Assembly: GCF_007860135.1 (NCBI RefSeq)
Contig: NZ_SJPV01000006.1
Coordinates: 442,127 to 506,126 of the forward strand
Length of the DNA: 64,000 nucleotides
Direction of reading: 5' to 3'
Origin: Novipirellula artificiosorum
GTDB taxonomy: Bacteria > Planctomycetota > Planctomycetia > Pirellulales > Pirellulaceae
Positions 52,309 through 62,114 of this stretch are shown one piece after another (positions within the stretch are counted from its first letter, which is position 1; the number at the start of each line of letters is the position of its first letter). The notes beneath the pieces are model-generated. The model did no database searches. It was not told the origin of the DNA and saw nothing but the letters and a program-made list of their open reading frames with translations. Made by a program: the position numbers and the translations under genes.

Positions 52309-53736
52309 TTATGGCTTGGCGAACTTGGCCGCTTCGGTTTCGATCGCGCGCTCGTAGGCTCGGAGGTCGTCGCTTGTTTGTTGGGCAATCCGTTTGGGGA
52401 CGTCGACGCCGTCGAGGCAATCGCCGATGATGACGCCGAGCCCCGGCAGACTCTGCTCGGTCACGGTCGATTGCGTCCAAACGATTTGACTGTGCTGGTC
52501 GATCAACAACAGCGTGCCCGGTGTGAGACCGAGTTGCTGGATCAGCTTGTTTCGGGTGTCGAAAACCATAGGCAAGCGAATCGCATTGCCCAGAGAGGCC
52601 TTGGCATCATCGGGGAGGGACCGAATCGAATCGTCGACGATTGCGACCACTCGCACCCGTTGGCGGATCGGGCCGGGAATTTGCATTTCCCACTGTTGTA
52701 GCAGTGCAGCTGCGGCAAGCGAAGTGGGGTCGCCGGTCAGGCAGATCATTGCGGTGATGCATTCAGAGTCGAGCGATCGGAGCAGCGGAGGTCCGAATGC
52801 AAAACGAAACGGCTTTCCGTTCTCTTCAAGGGGCCATCGATCGAGTGCACGACCCAATAGCGGTGTCGTGGCGTCAGGTGGCAAGGGCAGGAAACGGCTG
52901 ACAAATTTGGGTTTGGAGGGAAGCGAATCGGCTTGGGGATTGGTGACGGGTGCGTCGAAAGTCGCATCGGTCAGCTCCAAGGCTAGCTCCATCGTTTGCG
53001 CGGGCTGATCGGCTTGGGCGGGGACGATCAGCGGCGGAAGATCGACTTGACGCACCAAACCTTGCCGAATATCGATCCAAAAGACGAAGCTGGAGGAATC
53101 GGCTTGCACCCGGATGGCTTGGCACGTTTGCTGCTGAATCGGTTTTTGTTCGCCAAATTCAAACTGGTGTTCGGGACGAAACAGATCGTTCATCGGCGGG
53201 TCAGCGAAAAGCCATTCCAATTGGGGTGGCGGACCGGCGAGACCCGCTGCAATCTTTTCGACCAAGATCGGGTCGGCCAACAACGTACGCAGGTCAGGTC
53301 GGCGTCCCACAGCGGGCTTGCGAAGTACCTGCGAATCAAAGTTGCTTGTCAAAGGGTCAACGATCCAAGCGGACAACCCATCACGATCGGACCAAAGCCG
53401 GGCGTCGTACGCACGCATATAGACGAGGTCATGGTTGAACCAAACGCTGAGCGGAGCGATCTCACTTTTCGAAACGCCCTGCTCGGTAAAGGTCAGTCGG
53501 ACTTGGGCCGAATCGCGGTAGGAACCCGCGGCATGGTAACGAGAAAAGATGGTCTTGAGGTAGTCTCTGGGGGTGATGGCGGTATTTCCGACCAACCGGA
53601 CAGGGCCAACCGATTCAGCGGGGGCGTATGTCGCGAGTGGCGAGCGTTGGTCACTCGAGTCACAGCCGGCCGCGAAAACCAACCCCAGGATGACGTGGGT
53701 CAGCACACGGGCGGTCCGCATCGCATGGCAACGCAT
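52309..53736 (-). CDS. Lipoprotein with a thioredoxin-like C-terminal region
   Basis: 475 residues from the ATG at 53736; an ATG at 53721 gives an even shorter signal. The lipobox is LVFAAGC. The middle (about 60-290) contains RDYLKTIFSRYHAAGSYRDS and a WFNHDLVYMRAYDARLW stretch, recalling LolA-like outer-membrane lipid-binding lipoproteins. The last 150 residues resemble a thioredoxin-like fold without the CxxC pair (LPMVFDTRNKLIQQLGLTPG, then TLLLIDQHSQIVW). So it may bind rather than reduce. Function is not assigned. It precedes the HEAT-like gene. Confidence 0.7.
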   Translation of the reverse strand: MRCHAMRTARVLTHVILGLVFAAGCDSSDQRSPLATYAPAESVGPVRLVGNTAITPRDYLKTIFSRYHAAGSYRDSAQVRLTFTEQGVSKSEIAPLSVWFNHDLVYMRAYDARLWSDRDGLSAWIVDPLTSNFDSQVLRKPAVGRRPDLRTLLADPILVEKIAAGLAGPPPQLEWLFADPPMNDLFRPEHQFEFGEQKPIQQQTCQAIRVQADSSSFVFWIDIRQGLVRQVDLPPLIVPAQADQPAQTMELALELTDATFDAPVTNPQADSLPSKPKFVSRFLPLPPDATTPLLGRALDRWPLEENGKPFRFAFGPPLLRSLDSECITAMICLTGDPTSLAAAALLQQWEMQIPGPIRQRVRVVAIVDDSIRSLPDDAKASLGNAIRLPMVFDTRNKLIQQLGLTPGTLLLIDQHSQIVWTQSTVTEQSLPGLGVIIGDCLDGVDVPKRIAQQTSDDLRAYERAIETEAAKFAKP

Positions 53737-54000
53737 GGATTTCGCTTCGGCAGCAACGGATGGACAAGCATTAAGGTTCTGCATGATGCCGCAGAGCCTA
53801 ACGAAATGAAGCGTCCCGTCACAATTGCAACCAGGGTTTTGCAAGCAATTCGATGTGGGCGAAGGGAAAGCGACTTTTCCGATTGTTCGGGTCATGACGA
53901 TTTTCTCGATTGCCGATCTTAGACCAATGCGAGTCTGCGCGCAGCAGCCGAAAGGGTTGCGCTCGCTAAGCAGATCTACTGTTCGATCGGGGGGGAAAGG

Positions 54001-55074
54001 ATGAAACGACGGCTTTCACGACGCCAGCTTCTGGGGGTGATTTCAGCCAGTGCCGCAGCGATGGGGGTGTGCTCAGACGTTGCGCTGCTTGCTCAACCAC
54101 CCAGGGTGGTTACGGCGCTTGCGCATGAAACCGTTTCGAGCCGCGCCATTCGGCTTGAGCCGCTTGCAGATCGGACGGCACATGTGGTGGTCACCGCCGT
54201 TGCTTCGGATCCCCGCGGCCAGTGGTTGGCGGTCGCTGGGGATGACCATGTGATCCGGATTCTCGAGGTCGCAACGCTGAGGGTGACACAAACGCTGCAA
54301 GGGCACCGCGACTTGGTCCGAACGCTTGCGTTTGACTCGACGGGGAACTCACTCGTTTCCGCTGGCAACGATGGCCAATTGATCGTTTGGGACCGGGCTC
54401 GTGCCTTCGAAATGGTCCAACGCATGCAAGACACGCCCGCATTGGCGTGTGTTCGTTTTGCACCAGGAAAAAACGAGATGGCTGCGGTTGGGTTTGACCG
54501 CAAAGTTTACATTCTGGGTCGTCCGATCGAGCGAACGCCTCAGTTTTCATGCGATTGCAATGATCTTCGTGCCGTTGCTTACCGCGACGATTCCCAAATG
54601 ATCGCTGTCGGCGGGCGCAGCGGTGATCTGCACCTGTTCGATCCCGACACGGGCAATCTGATTGCTGACAAACATCTGCATGAGGGCCGGATTCGAGATC
54701 TTGTTTTTCATCACGATGCGAATCGGTGCGTGACGGTTGGCGAAGACGGCAAAGTCGTGGTGTACGACACAGAGAAACAAGAGATCGTTCAGCAGTTGGC
54801 CGTCACGACCGGCCGTTTGTTCACGGTCGCGGTGATCGACAGCCAGCATGTCGCCGTCGCGGGAAGCGACAACACGATTCGTATCGTCAATACCGATGAT
54901 GGAACCGTGCGGCACGCCTTGCAGGGACATGTCGGATCGATTTCGACGCTAACCGCCAGTGGCGGAATGCTGTTTTCCGGAGGATTCGATGCAACGCTTC
55001 GCCGCTGGAGCATCAGTGAAATGAACCGTTCGCAGCAGCGAATTGCAGAAGGCGATCTTCGGATCGACCGCTAA
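54001..55074 (+). CDS. Exported WD40-repeat protein
   Basis: 357 residues. The N-terminus KRRLSRRQLLGVISASAAAM is a signal with twin arginines, fitting Tat or Sec export. About seven WD40 blades follow; clear ones are HRDLVRTLAFDSTGNSLVSA with GNDGQLIVWD, VAYRDDSQMIAVGGRSGDLH, and HVGSISTLTASGGMLFSGGF with DATLRRWS. This gives one beta-propeller, usually a binding platform. It ends 40 bases before the start of the SdrD-B gene on the same strand, so the two may be co-transcribed. Confidence 0.88.
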   Translation: MKRRLSRRQLLGVISASAAAMGVCSDVALLAQPPRVVTALAHETVSSRAIRLEPLADRTAHVVVTAVASDPRGQWLAVAGDDHVIRILEVATLRVTQTLQGHRDLVRTLAFDSTGNSLVSAGNDGQLIVWDRARAFEMVQRMQDTPALACVRFAPGKNEMAAVGFDRKVYILGRPIERTPQFSCDCNDLRAVAYRDDSQMIAVGGRSGDLHLFDPDTGNLIADKHLHEGRIRDLVFHHDANRCVTVGEDGKVVVYDTEKQEIVQQLAVTTGRLFTVAVIDSQHVAVAGSDNTIRIVNTDDGTVRHALQGHVGSISTLTASGGMLFSGGFDATLRRWSISEMNRSQQRIAEGDLRIDR

Positions 55075-55114
55075 CCGAGAACGAAACAACCAAGTGCACA
55101 CGGAGGTGCATCGG

Positions 55115-58100
55115 GTGATTTGGAAATTTGGACGCAAGCGAAAAAAAACAGTGTCGCGTACGAAAAATAAAAAACGACGGGTGATGGTTCACGAACGGCT
55201 TGAGATGCGTCGTTTGCTCGCCGCCGATCCGATCCACGTCGGTGTGGTTTACATCGAAACCGACTATTTGGAATCGGATCAAGATGTCGGCAGCGACTCG
55301 CGAGGCGATCGCTTTATCCTATCGTTCACGGGCGGCGCTGCAGGCACGGAGTTGTCAGAAGTTCGGATTCGCACCGATAAAGACGGCGACGGCATTTCGG
55401 TTGGCGATCCCATCTACGACACGGAGGTTGGAGGTCGTGGCAAGAACGGAGCCCATGATTTTCAAATCGTCCGAGCAGAGTCGACCGACGGCCACCCGAT
55501 CGGTGCAACCGCTTCGGTCGAAGATGGGGGCCAGGAATTGGTCCTGCGGTTATCGGGTTTTCGTAGCGGCGACCGTATCGAGTTCACGATCGATGTAGAC
55601 GAAGTGCTGCGCAATGTTGCCGATCTGGACCTGTTCAATAGTCGCCTCGACGTGATCACGTCGGGGCAGGAGTTCCAGGATTCCATTCTCGAAGCAACAT
55701 TCAATGCGCCGCATTATGAAACCAGTCATGCCGATGCGATCTTCCTGAACGACTATGGCGACCCCGCGACGGCTCAGGGTCTGAATCTTCCGCCCGACGA
55801 GGGTCCGGGAACCGATAGCTTACCCAACCGGACTGCGGCGGCCGTTGGAACGACGAACCAGGTTCCCAAGCCGATTTCGATTTCAGGTCAAGTCTGGCTC
55901 GACAACAACCTCAACCAAAACCGCGACGCCAACGAACAACCGCTCTCAGGTGTCGAGATTGCACTTTGGAAATTTGATAGCAGCACGAACCGCTATGCGG
56001 ATACGGGCAATCGAGCGACAACCGATAGCGACGGAGAGTACCTTTTCGCAAAAACTCTCGGTCTGTCACCGGGACGCTATCGTGTCGTCGAAACTCAGCC
56101 GGACGGTTTGTACAGCGTCGCGGCGATCCCAGGGACGGTTGCGGGTGTGGCGAGCGGAAGTGCGGAGTCGTTGGATATCCTGCGTGACATCAGCATTCCG
56201 CTGGGTGACACCGCCGCCATTCGTTACGATTTTGCCGAAGCCCAGCCTGCATCGTTGTCGGGATTCGTTTACCGAGACGACAACAACAACGGGATTCGCG
56301 AATCCGGCGAAGCTGGGATCGATGGTGTGCGCGTTCAATTGGTTCCGATCAGCACCCTTGCGCCGCAATCCACCGTCACCATGACGACGACCGCCAATGG
56401 AGCCTACCAGTTTACGGGCTTGGCGCCCGGATCCTACGAGGTGATCGAACTCGACCAGCCTGCCCATTTGAATGATGGCACCGATGCGGCTGGGACGGTT
56501 AATGGACAAGTCGTTGGCGTTGCAGAAAATCCCGGTGACGCGATCCGCAGCATCTCGCTCCGCGGCGCAGACGTCGGCATCGAGTACAACTTTGGCGAAA
56601 CGGCGTTCGGTTCGATTTCCGGGACTGTCTTCTTGGTCGCACCGGGCCAATATTGCAACGGACAAGTCGATGCACCTGGGAATAAGCCGTTGGCTGATGT
56701 TCACGTGGTGCTGCAGGACGAATTCGGAACAATGATCTCGCAAACTCGTACCGGCGCCGATGGGGCCTATGAGTTCAGCGAAATGCCGATCGGAAAGTAC
56801 CGGATTGTCGAGTTCACCCCCAGCGGGCTGTTGGATGGGCAATCCCATGTTGGAACGATCGATGGGGGCCGGTCCGGCACCTCGGTAGATGGTGGGTTGA
56901 TTCAAGAGATCTCGATGACGGCTGCGGGCGTGGGGGTCGAATACAACTTCTGCGAAATCGCACCGGCGACGATTAGCGGGTTCGTCTACCATGACCGATC
57001 GGACGACGGGAATCGGGACAGCGGTGAAGAAGCGATTCCCGTGGCAAGCGTTTCTCTTGTTGACGAAACCGGAACCGTTGTGGCGACGACGCAAACCGAC
57101 GCCAACGGTCGGTATGAATTCTTGGGCATCCTGCCCGGAACTTACCGAATCGTGGAAACTCAACCGGATGATTTCTACGACGGCAAAGACACGCTCGGAA
57201 CGATTCGCGGCAAAACGACCGGTCGCGTCGGCAGTGATGGTGATTCCTTGGTCGACGTCGAATTGAAACAAGGCGACATCGGAATCGAATACAACTTTGG
57301 CGAATTAATGGGGGCTTCGTTAGCGGGACGCGTCCACGTCGACATGGACAATGACTGTACCTACGATGCGGGTGAACCGACGTTAGCGGGTGTCACGATT
57401 CAACTACTGGACGTTGATGGAAACCAAGTCGCACAAACAACGACCTCGGCCGATGGGACCTACCTCTTCTCCAACATCAAACCAGGCGAGTACTCGGTAA
57501 TCGAAGGGACTGTGCAGGGATATTTCGAAGGAACCTCCCGGGCCGGTTCGGCTGGCGGCGTGGCTGATCCTCCCAACCGGATCGGCAAGATCAACTTGGC
57601 GAGTGCCGAAGTCGCCTTGAACTATGATTTTTGTGAAAAGCCACCCGCAGAAATCCGTGGCGTTGTTTTTGCCGATGCCGACGGTGATTGCCAGCGTGAT
57701 AGTGGCGAAGTCGGAATCGGACAGGTTGTGGTCGAATTGTACGACAGTAGCGGCACTCGAATCGCCACCACCACAACGGACGCCAATGGCAACTACGCGT
57801 TCACTTTTTTGCCTGCTGGGGCGTACACGGTTCGCGAAATCCAGCCGAGCGGATGGTTGCAGGGGGGGCAAACCGCGGGCAGCCATGGTGGCGACGCATC
57901 GCTTACCGATAGCATCTCGAAGATCCCAATCGGCTGGGGAGATCGGTTGACGCAGTACAACTTCTGCGAAGTTGAGCCTGGCTCGATCGCGGGCGTCGTC
58001 TATGTGGATGCCGATGCCGATTGTGTGCGTGATCCTGGTGAAATGCCGTTGGCGGGGGTTGTGATCGAATTGAAAGATTCGACGGGCAAGGTGGTTGCGA

Positions 58101-60925
58101 AAACGACCACCGATGCACAAGGACGCTACACGTTCGAAGGGCTAGCGCCGGGCAAGTACGAGATCACCGAGACGCAGCCCGATGGCTACTTCCAAGGCGG
58201 TCAAACGGTTGGAACCGGAGGCGGCGAAGTGCTCGGCCAAGATCGTCTGGGGACAACACTTCTCGCCGGAGCCCAGCTCTCGGAATACAATTTTTGCGAA
58301 ATTCCGCCGGCGTCGATTAGCGGGATCGTTTTCGTCGATCATGACGGTGATTGTGATCGTGATGCCGCAGAACCGCCGATCGCCGGAGTGACCATTCAAC
58401 TTCGCAATGGGAAAGGCGAAACCGTCGCCACGACGCAAACGGATGCATTCGGGCGATACGAATTCAGCGGACTTGCGCCAGGCAACTATCAGATTGTCGA
58501 GCAGCAACCGACCGGCTACTACCAAGGCGGTCAAACGGTTGGAACCGGTGGCGGCGAAGTGCTCGGTGACGACTGGTTGGCCATGACGCTGAAACCAGGG
58601 CACCACGAAACCGATTATAACTTCTGTGAATTGCCACCTGGCTCGATCAGCGGTTTTGTTCACGTCGACAAAGACTCCGATTGTGTTGTCGATCCCGGTG
58701 AGCCGCCACTGTCGAACGTGACGATCGAATTGCGCGACGACCAAGGCAAGCTGGTCGGAAAGACGACCACGGACGCAAACGGTTTTTACAAGTTTGGGAA
58801 CCTGCCGCCCGGGACCTATCATCTCATCGAACAACAACCCGAAGGCTACTTCCAAGGGTCGCAGAGCGTCGGCAGCGGCGGTGGTGAGGTGATCGAGCAA
58901 GATCACATGTCTTTGGTTTTGGATGCGGGTCACGACTTGGTCGATTACAATTTTTGTGAACGAGAACCGTCGCGGATCGCGGGTTCGGTTTGGAGCGAAA
59001 CCGATCTCGATTCGACCTTCAACGCGGGCGACGTTAAGATTTCGGGCGTAACGATCGAGTTGCTTGCCCAAGATGGGACGGTGATTGCGACAACGCAAAC
59101 GGATCTTCGTGGTCACTACGAGTTTGTCGATCTTGCGCCAGGCGTTTACTCGGTCCGCGAAACGCAGCCTTCGAGTTTGTTCCACGGCAGCCAGTTGCCA
59201 GGGTCGGCTGGCGGCACCGTCGGCGGTGACGACTTGATTATCGGCATTCTGCTATCGGGTGGGACGGACGCCGTGGACTATGATTTTCCTGAGATCCCAC
59301 CGGCATCGATTTCGGGCTATGTTTTTCAAGATGGTGGCGCGATTGCGATCGATGAAGCGCCGGCTGCGGAACGGCTTCGTGAATATCGTGACGGATTGCT
59401 AACGCACGACGACGTGTTGATTGGCAACGTGACGTTGGAACTTCGTAATGTGCTTGGGCAACCCTTTTCAGCGGAGCGAGCGTTACCCGGCTCCTACTCG
59501 GGTGACGTCATTCGTGTGACAACGAATGAAATGGGCTATTACGAATTCACGGGATTGCGACCAGGGACCTACCACGTTTATCAGGTTCAACCCGACGACT
59601 ACATCGATGGGCTTGATACGCCTGGAACGACGGGTGGGATCGCGGTCAACAAAGCCGACGTTGTGGATGAGGAAGGAAGCATCATCATTCAAACGCTCGC
59701 GCTCAATGATGCGACGGACCCGAAGGATGACGCGATCTTGAACATCTCGCTTAGCGCAGGTGGAATGAGCCAAGACAATAACTTCAGCGAGATCATTGTC
59801 ACGGACGTCCAAATACCGCAATGGATCGAATCGCCTACGGAAGACATCCGGGCGGTTGCGCCGATTGAAACGTTCCAACAATTTGATCGAATCGTTTCCT
59901 TTGCCAATTTTGAGTCTTTCCGCCGGCCGTGGGTTTCGGACGATGAATGGGCGGTTTCCTGGCACCTCAGCGTCATCAATGGAGGGTTCCCACGCGGTGG
60001 AAACGATAGTCAATCGAACATCCAAGCCGTCAGCGCGACCACCCTGCAGGACAACTGGCGTGAGGGCGAACACAGCAAGGGTCGTTGGCTGATCGTCAAT
60101 TCGGACGGCGAATTGATGGAAATCGCGGATCCGATGACCCTCGGCGAAGAAGACGCTGTCGCGTTGTCGGGAGACTTTGATGGCGACGGTGCGGATGAAG
60201 CGGTGCTGTTCGTCGCGGGTAACTGGTTTGTCGACATCAACGGAAATGGTCGCTGGGACCGGGGCGACATGTGGATCAAACTCGGTACCAGGTTGGATCG
60301 ACCCGTTGTCGGCGATTGGGATGGTGATGGGAAAGACGACATCGGAATCTTCGGACGCCAATGGCATCGAGACCCTCAGCGGATCAAGAGGGACCCAGGA
60401 TTGCCGGATCCGGAAAACACGCGTCGCCGCCAATTATCAGCGGACGAATTAGCACGGCATCACGAAGATCGCGGCGAAGATCGTCAGCGATTGTTGAGAC
60501 GCGGCAGCACCGGTGCGCTTCGTGCGGATGCGGTGGACCATGTGTTCCAATATGGCGAACAAGTGGACACGCCCATGACAGGCGACTGGAACGGAGATGG
60601 AATCGACCAAATTGCGGTTTATCGCGGAGGCAAGTGGATGCTCGACAGCGATGGCGATGGCCGCTTGACGCGTCGAGATGAACGCGCCGATTTTGGTCGC
60701 CCAACCGACCAGCCGATCGTCGGTGATTTCAATGGCGACGGGATTGATGAGATTGCGGTGATTCGTGGAGATCAGTGGATCATCGATTCCGATGGCGATC
60801 GAAAAATCACCAGTAACGACAAGCGGATCGATGTGCCCCGAGGCAGTGACAACAGCCAACCGGTCGTCGGTGATTGGGATGGTGACGGCAAAGACGAGCC
60901 GGGGTACTACGACGAAGCGGCGTAG
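55115..60925 (+). CDS. Giant SdrD-B repeat surface protein with FG-GAP-like C-terminus
   Basis: 1936 residues from the GTG at 55115, chosen because GGAGG lies eight bases before it. A basic start (KFGRKRKKTVSRTKNKKRR) leads to VMVHERLEMRRLLAADP, a motif seen at the start of many exported planctomycete proteins. After an N-terminal domain (to about 250) come eleven SdrD-B/Cna-B-like repeats of about 110-130 residues (about 255-1560). Typical borders are ISGFVYRDDNNNGIRESGE, a GxYxFxxLxPGxYxVxExQP core and a YNFCE or YNFGE end. The C-terminus (about 1680-1936) holds FG-GAP/VCBS-like calcium-loop repeats such as GDFDGDGADEAVLF, GDWNGDGIDQIAVYRGGKW and GDWDGDGKDEPGYY. It is probably an extracellular adhesin or sheath component. 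Confidence 0.93.
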   Translation: MIWKFGRKRKKTVSRTKNKKRRVMVHERLEMRRLLAADPIHVGVVYIETDYLESDQDVGSDSRGDRFILSFTGGAAGTELSEVRIRTDKDGDGISVGDPIYDTEVGGRGKNGAHDFQIVRAESTDGHPIGATASVEDGGQELVLRLSGFRSGDRIEFTIDVDEVLRNVADLDLFNSRLDVITSGQEFQDSILEATFNAPHYETSHADAIFLNDYGDPATAQGLNLPPDEGPGTDSLPNRTAAAVGTTNQVPKPISISGQVWLDNNLNQNRDANEQPLSGVEIALWKFDSSTNRYADTGNRATTDSDGEYLFAKTLGLSPGRYRVVETQPDGLYSVAAIPGTVAGVASGSAESLDILRDISIPLGDTAAIRYDFAEAQPASLSGFVYRDDNNNGIRESGEAGIDGVRVQLVPISTLAPQSTVTMTTTANGAYQFTGLAPGSYEVIELDQPAHLNDGTDAAGTVNGQVVGVAENPGDAIRSISLRGADVGIEYNFGETAFGSISGTVFLVAPGQYCNGQVDAPGNKPLADVHVVLQDEFGTMISQTRTGADGAYEFSEMPIGKYRIVEFTPSGLLDGQSHVGTIDGGRSGTSVDGGLIQEISMTAAGVGVEYNFCEIAPATISGFVYHDRSDDGNRDSGEEAIPVASVSLVDETGTVVATTQTDANGRYEFLGILPGTYRIVETQPDDFYDGKDTLGTIRGKTTGRVGSDGDSLVDVELKQGDIGIEYNFGELMGASLAGRVHVDMDNDCTYDAGEPTLAGVTIQLLDVDGNQVAQTTTSADGTYLFSNIKPGEYSVIEGTVQGYFEGTSRAGSAGGVADPPNRIGKINLASAEVALNYDFCEKPPAEIRGVVFADADGDCQRDSGEVGIGQVVVELYDSSGTRIATTTTDANGNYAFTFLPAGAYTVREIQPSGWLQGGQTAGSHGGDASLTDSISKIPIGWGDRLTQYNFCEVEPGSIAGVVYVDADADCVRDPGEMPLAGVVIELKDSTGKVVAKTTTDAQGRYTFEGLAPGKYEITETQPDGYFQGGQTVGTGGGEVLGQDRLGTTLLAGAQLSEYNFCEIPPASISGIVFVDHDGDCDRDAAEPPIAGVTIQLRNGKGETVATTQTDAFGRYEFSGLAPGNYQIVEQQPTGYYQGGQTVGTGGGEVLGDDWLAMTLKPGHHETDYNFCELPPGSISGFVHVDKDSDCVVDPGEPPLSNVTIELRDDQGKLVGKTTTDANGFYKFGNLPPGTYHLIEQQPEGYFQGSQSVGSGGGEVIEQDHMSLVLDAGHDLVDYNFCEREPSRIAGSVWSETDLDSTFNAGDVKISGVTIELLAQDGTVIATTQTDLRGHYEFVDLAPGVYSVRETQPSSLFHGSQLPGSAGGTVGGDDLIIGILLSGGTDAVDYDFPEIPPASISGYVFQDGGAIAIDEAPAAERLREYRDGLLTHDDVLIGNVTLELRNVLGQPFSAERALPGSYSGDVIRVTTNEMGYYEFTGLRPGTYHVYQVQPDDYIDGLDTPGTTGGIAVNKADVVDEEGSIIIQTLALNDATDPKDDAILNISLSAGGMSQDNNFSEIIVTDVQIPQWIESPTEDIRAVAPIETFQQFDRIVSFANFESFRRPWVSDDEWAVSWHLSVINGGFPRGGNDSQSNIQAVSATTLQDNWREGEHSKGRWLIVNSDGELMEIADPMTLGEEDAVALSGDFDGDGADEAVLFVAGNWFVDINGNGRWDRGDMWIKLGTRLDRPVVGDWDGDGKDDIGIFGRQWHRDPQRIKRDPGLPDPENTRRRQLSADELARHHEDRGEDRQRLLRRGSTGALRADAVDHVFQYGEQVDTPMTGDWNGDGIDQIAVYRGGKWMLDSDGDGRLTRRDERADFGRPTDQPIVGDFNGDGIDEIAVIRGDQWIIDSDGDRKITSNDKRIDVPRGSDNSQPVVGDWDGDGKDEPGYYDEAA

Positions 60926-61837
60926 CTACGCGGCGCGGCGTTGGCTGATACGCGAGGGATTGTCCGAACGACCCAGCTGCATCACCGAACGGTCGCTGAG
61001 CGGATAACGGATCCGGGAGACGGCGTTCTGCATTGCGATCGCATCGCGGAAACGCCGATTGGGTACGGGGTCGATTGCTTTTCGAATCATCGCGACAAAG
61101 TCACTCGAAAGTCCTTTTCGTAGCTTTTGGTAGCCAGGCAGCGGGGCTTCGAAGGGATAATCGGGCAACTCCCCGGACAACAATCGATAGATCACTAGTC
61201 CCAATGAAAAGACGTCACTTCGGAACCCGGGGTGACCCATCGCTTGCTCGGGGGCCATAAAGCCGAGCGTCCCGGACGCGGACACTGGGTGCGCCGAGGT
61301 TTGGATCCGCGCCAACCCGAAATCGGTCAATTGGATGGTTTGCTTCGGAAACAAGATGAAATTCTCGGGCTTGATGTCGCGATGTAGCACCCGTTGTTGG
61401 TGGGCGAACGCGACCGCATCAATCATCTGCAATGCATAGTCGACGGCCGTGGCGCGAGCGATGCGGCGTGTCAGCCGGTCGGCCAAGGTCTCGTCGCCCA
61501 TCGGGAACACCATCACAAAATGGCCATCGATGAACCTCGCATCTTTCAGCTTCAAGATTCCGGGATGGTCCAACTTGGCCATGATCCGCACTTCACGCTG
61601 CAAATCATCGATGGTTTGCGAGTTGGCCAGATGCCGGCTGTCAGGGATTTTTAGTGCCACACGCCGATCTTCGATGGTATCGTAAGCGGAATAGACGGTC
61701 GCAAAACCTCCCTCGCCTAACCGGCTGGCGATTCGATACTTGTCCAAACGTGCTCCCACGCGTAGCTGCTTCGGAGCATCCGCTTCTTCGCTATAAATTC
61801 TCAAAGATACAGCCACTGGCGACCTGTTGGTGAACAT
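60926..61837 (-). CDS. Soluble serine/threonine protein kinase
   Basis: 303 residues that are almost entirely kinase domain. It has GEGGFATV (41-48), Lys63 in VALKIPDS, HRDIKPENFIL with the catalytic Asp, DFGLARI and SASGTLGFMAPEQAM. There is no membrane helix and no sensor domain, unlike the usual large planctomycete kinases. The substrate is unknown. Its stop codon directly abuts that of the SdrD-B gene on the opposite strand. Confidence 0.93.
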   Translation of the reverse strand: MFTNRSPVAVSLRIYSEEADAPKQLRVGARLDKYRIASRLGEGGFATVYSAYDTIEDRRVALKIPDSRHLANSQTIDDLQREVRIMAKLDHPGILKLKDARFIDGHFVMVFPMGDETLADRLTRRIARATAVDYALQMIDAVAFAHQQRVLHRDIKPENFILFPKQTIQLTDFGLARIQTSAHPVSASGTLGFMAPEQAMGHPGFRSDVFSLGLVIYRLLSGELPDYPFEAPLPGYQKLRKGLSSDFVAMIRKAIDPVPNRRFRDAIAMQNAVSRIRYPLSDRSVMQLGRSDNPSRISQRRAA

Positions 61838-62114
61838 GGAAGGGGGACGATGCGTAAAGGGGTGATCGTCTGGAGTGCCGCGTTTGTTACAATATTAGTG
61901 GTCCTTCGCGGGAAAGGAGTGGTGCGAGCGCCACGCTCATTCCGTATAATCGGCATGCTTTGACGCCAAGACCCTTGGCGTTAGGGCCACCGGTGGCCCA
62001 GGTCATTGTGCCGACAGGTTCCCTGTGGAGCCTGGTTCCCAGCCGTTCGAGGTGCTGAACAAACGCATCTTCGTCATTCCCACCCCCTCTCCTTGTTCCA
62101 TTGAGGCATCTGCT

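Noticed and set aside
52996..53922. 308-residue plus-strand frame
   Set aside because: It is antisense to the lipoprotein gene and low in protein-like character.
56066..57271. 401-residue minus-strand frame
   Set aside because: It is antisense to the SdrD-B repeats, whose regular codon pattern keeps the opposite strand open.
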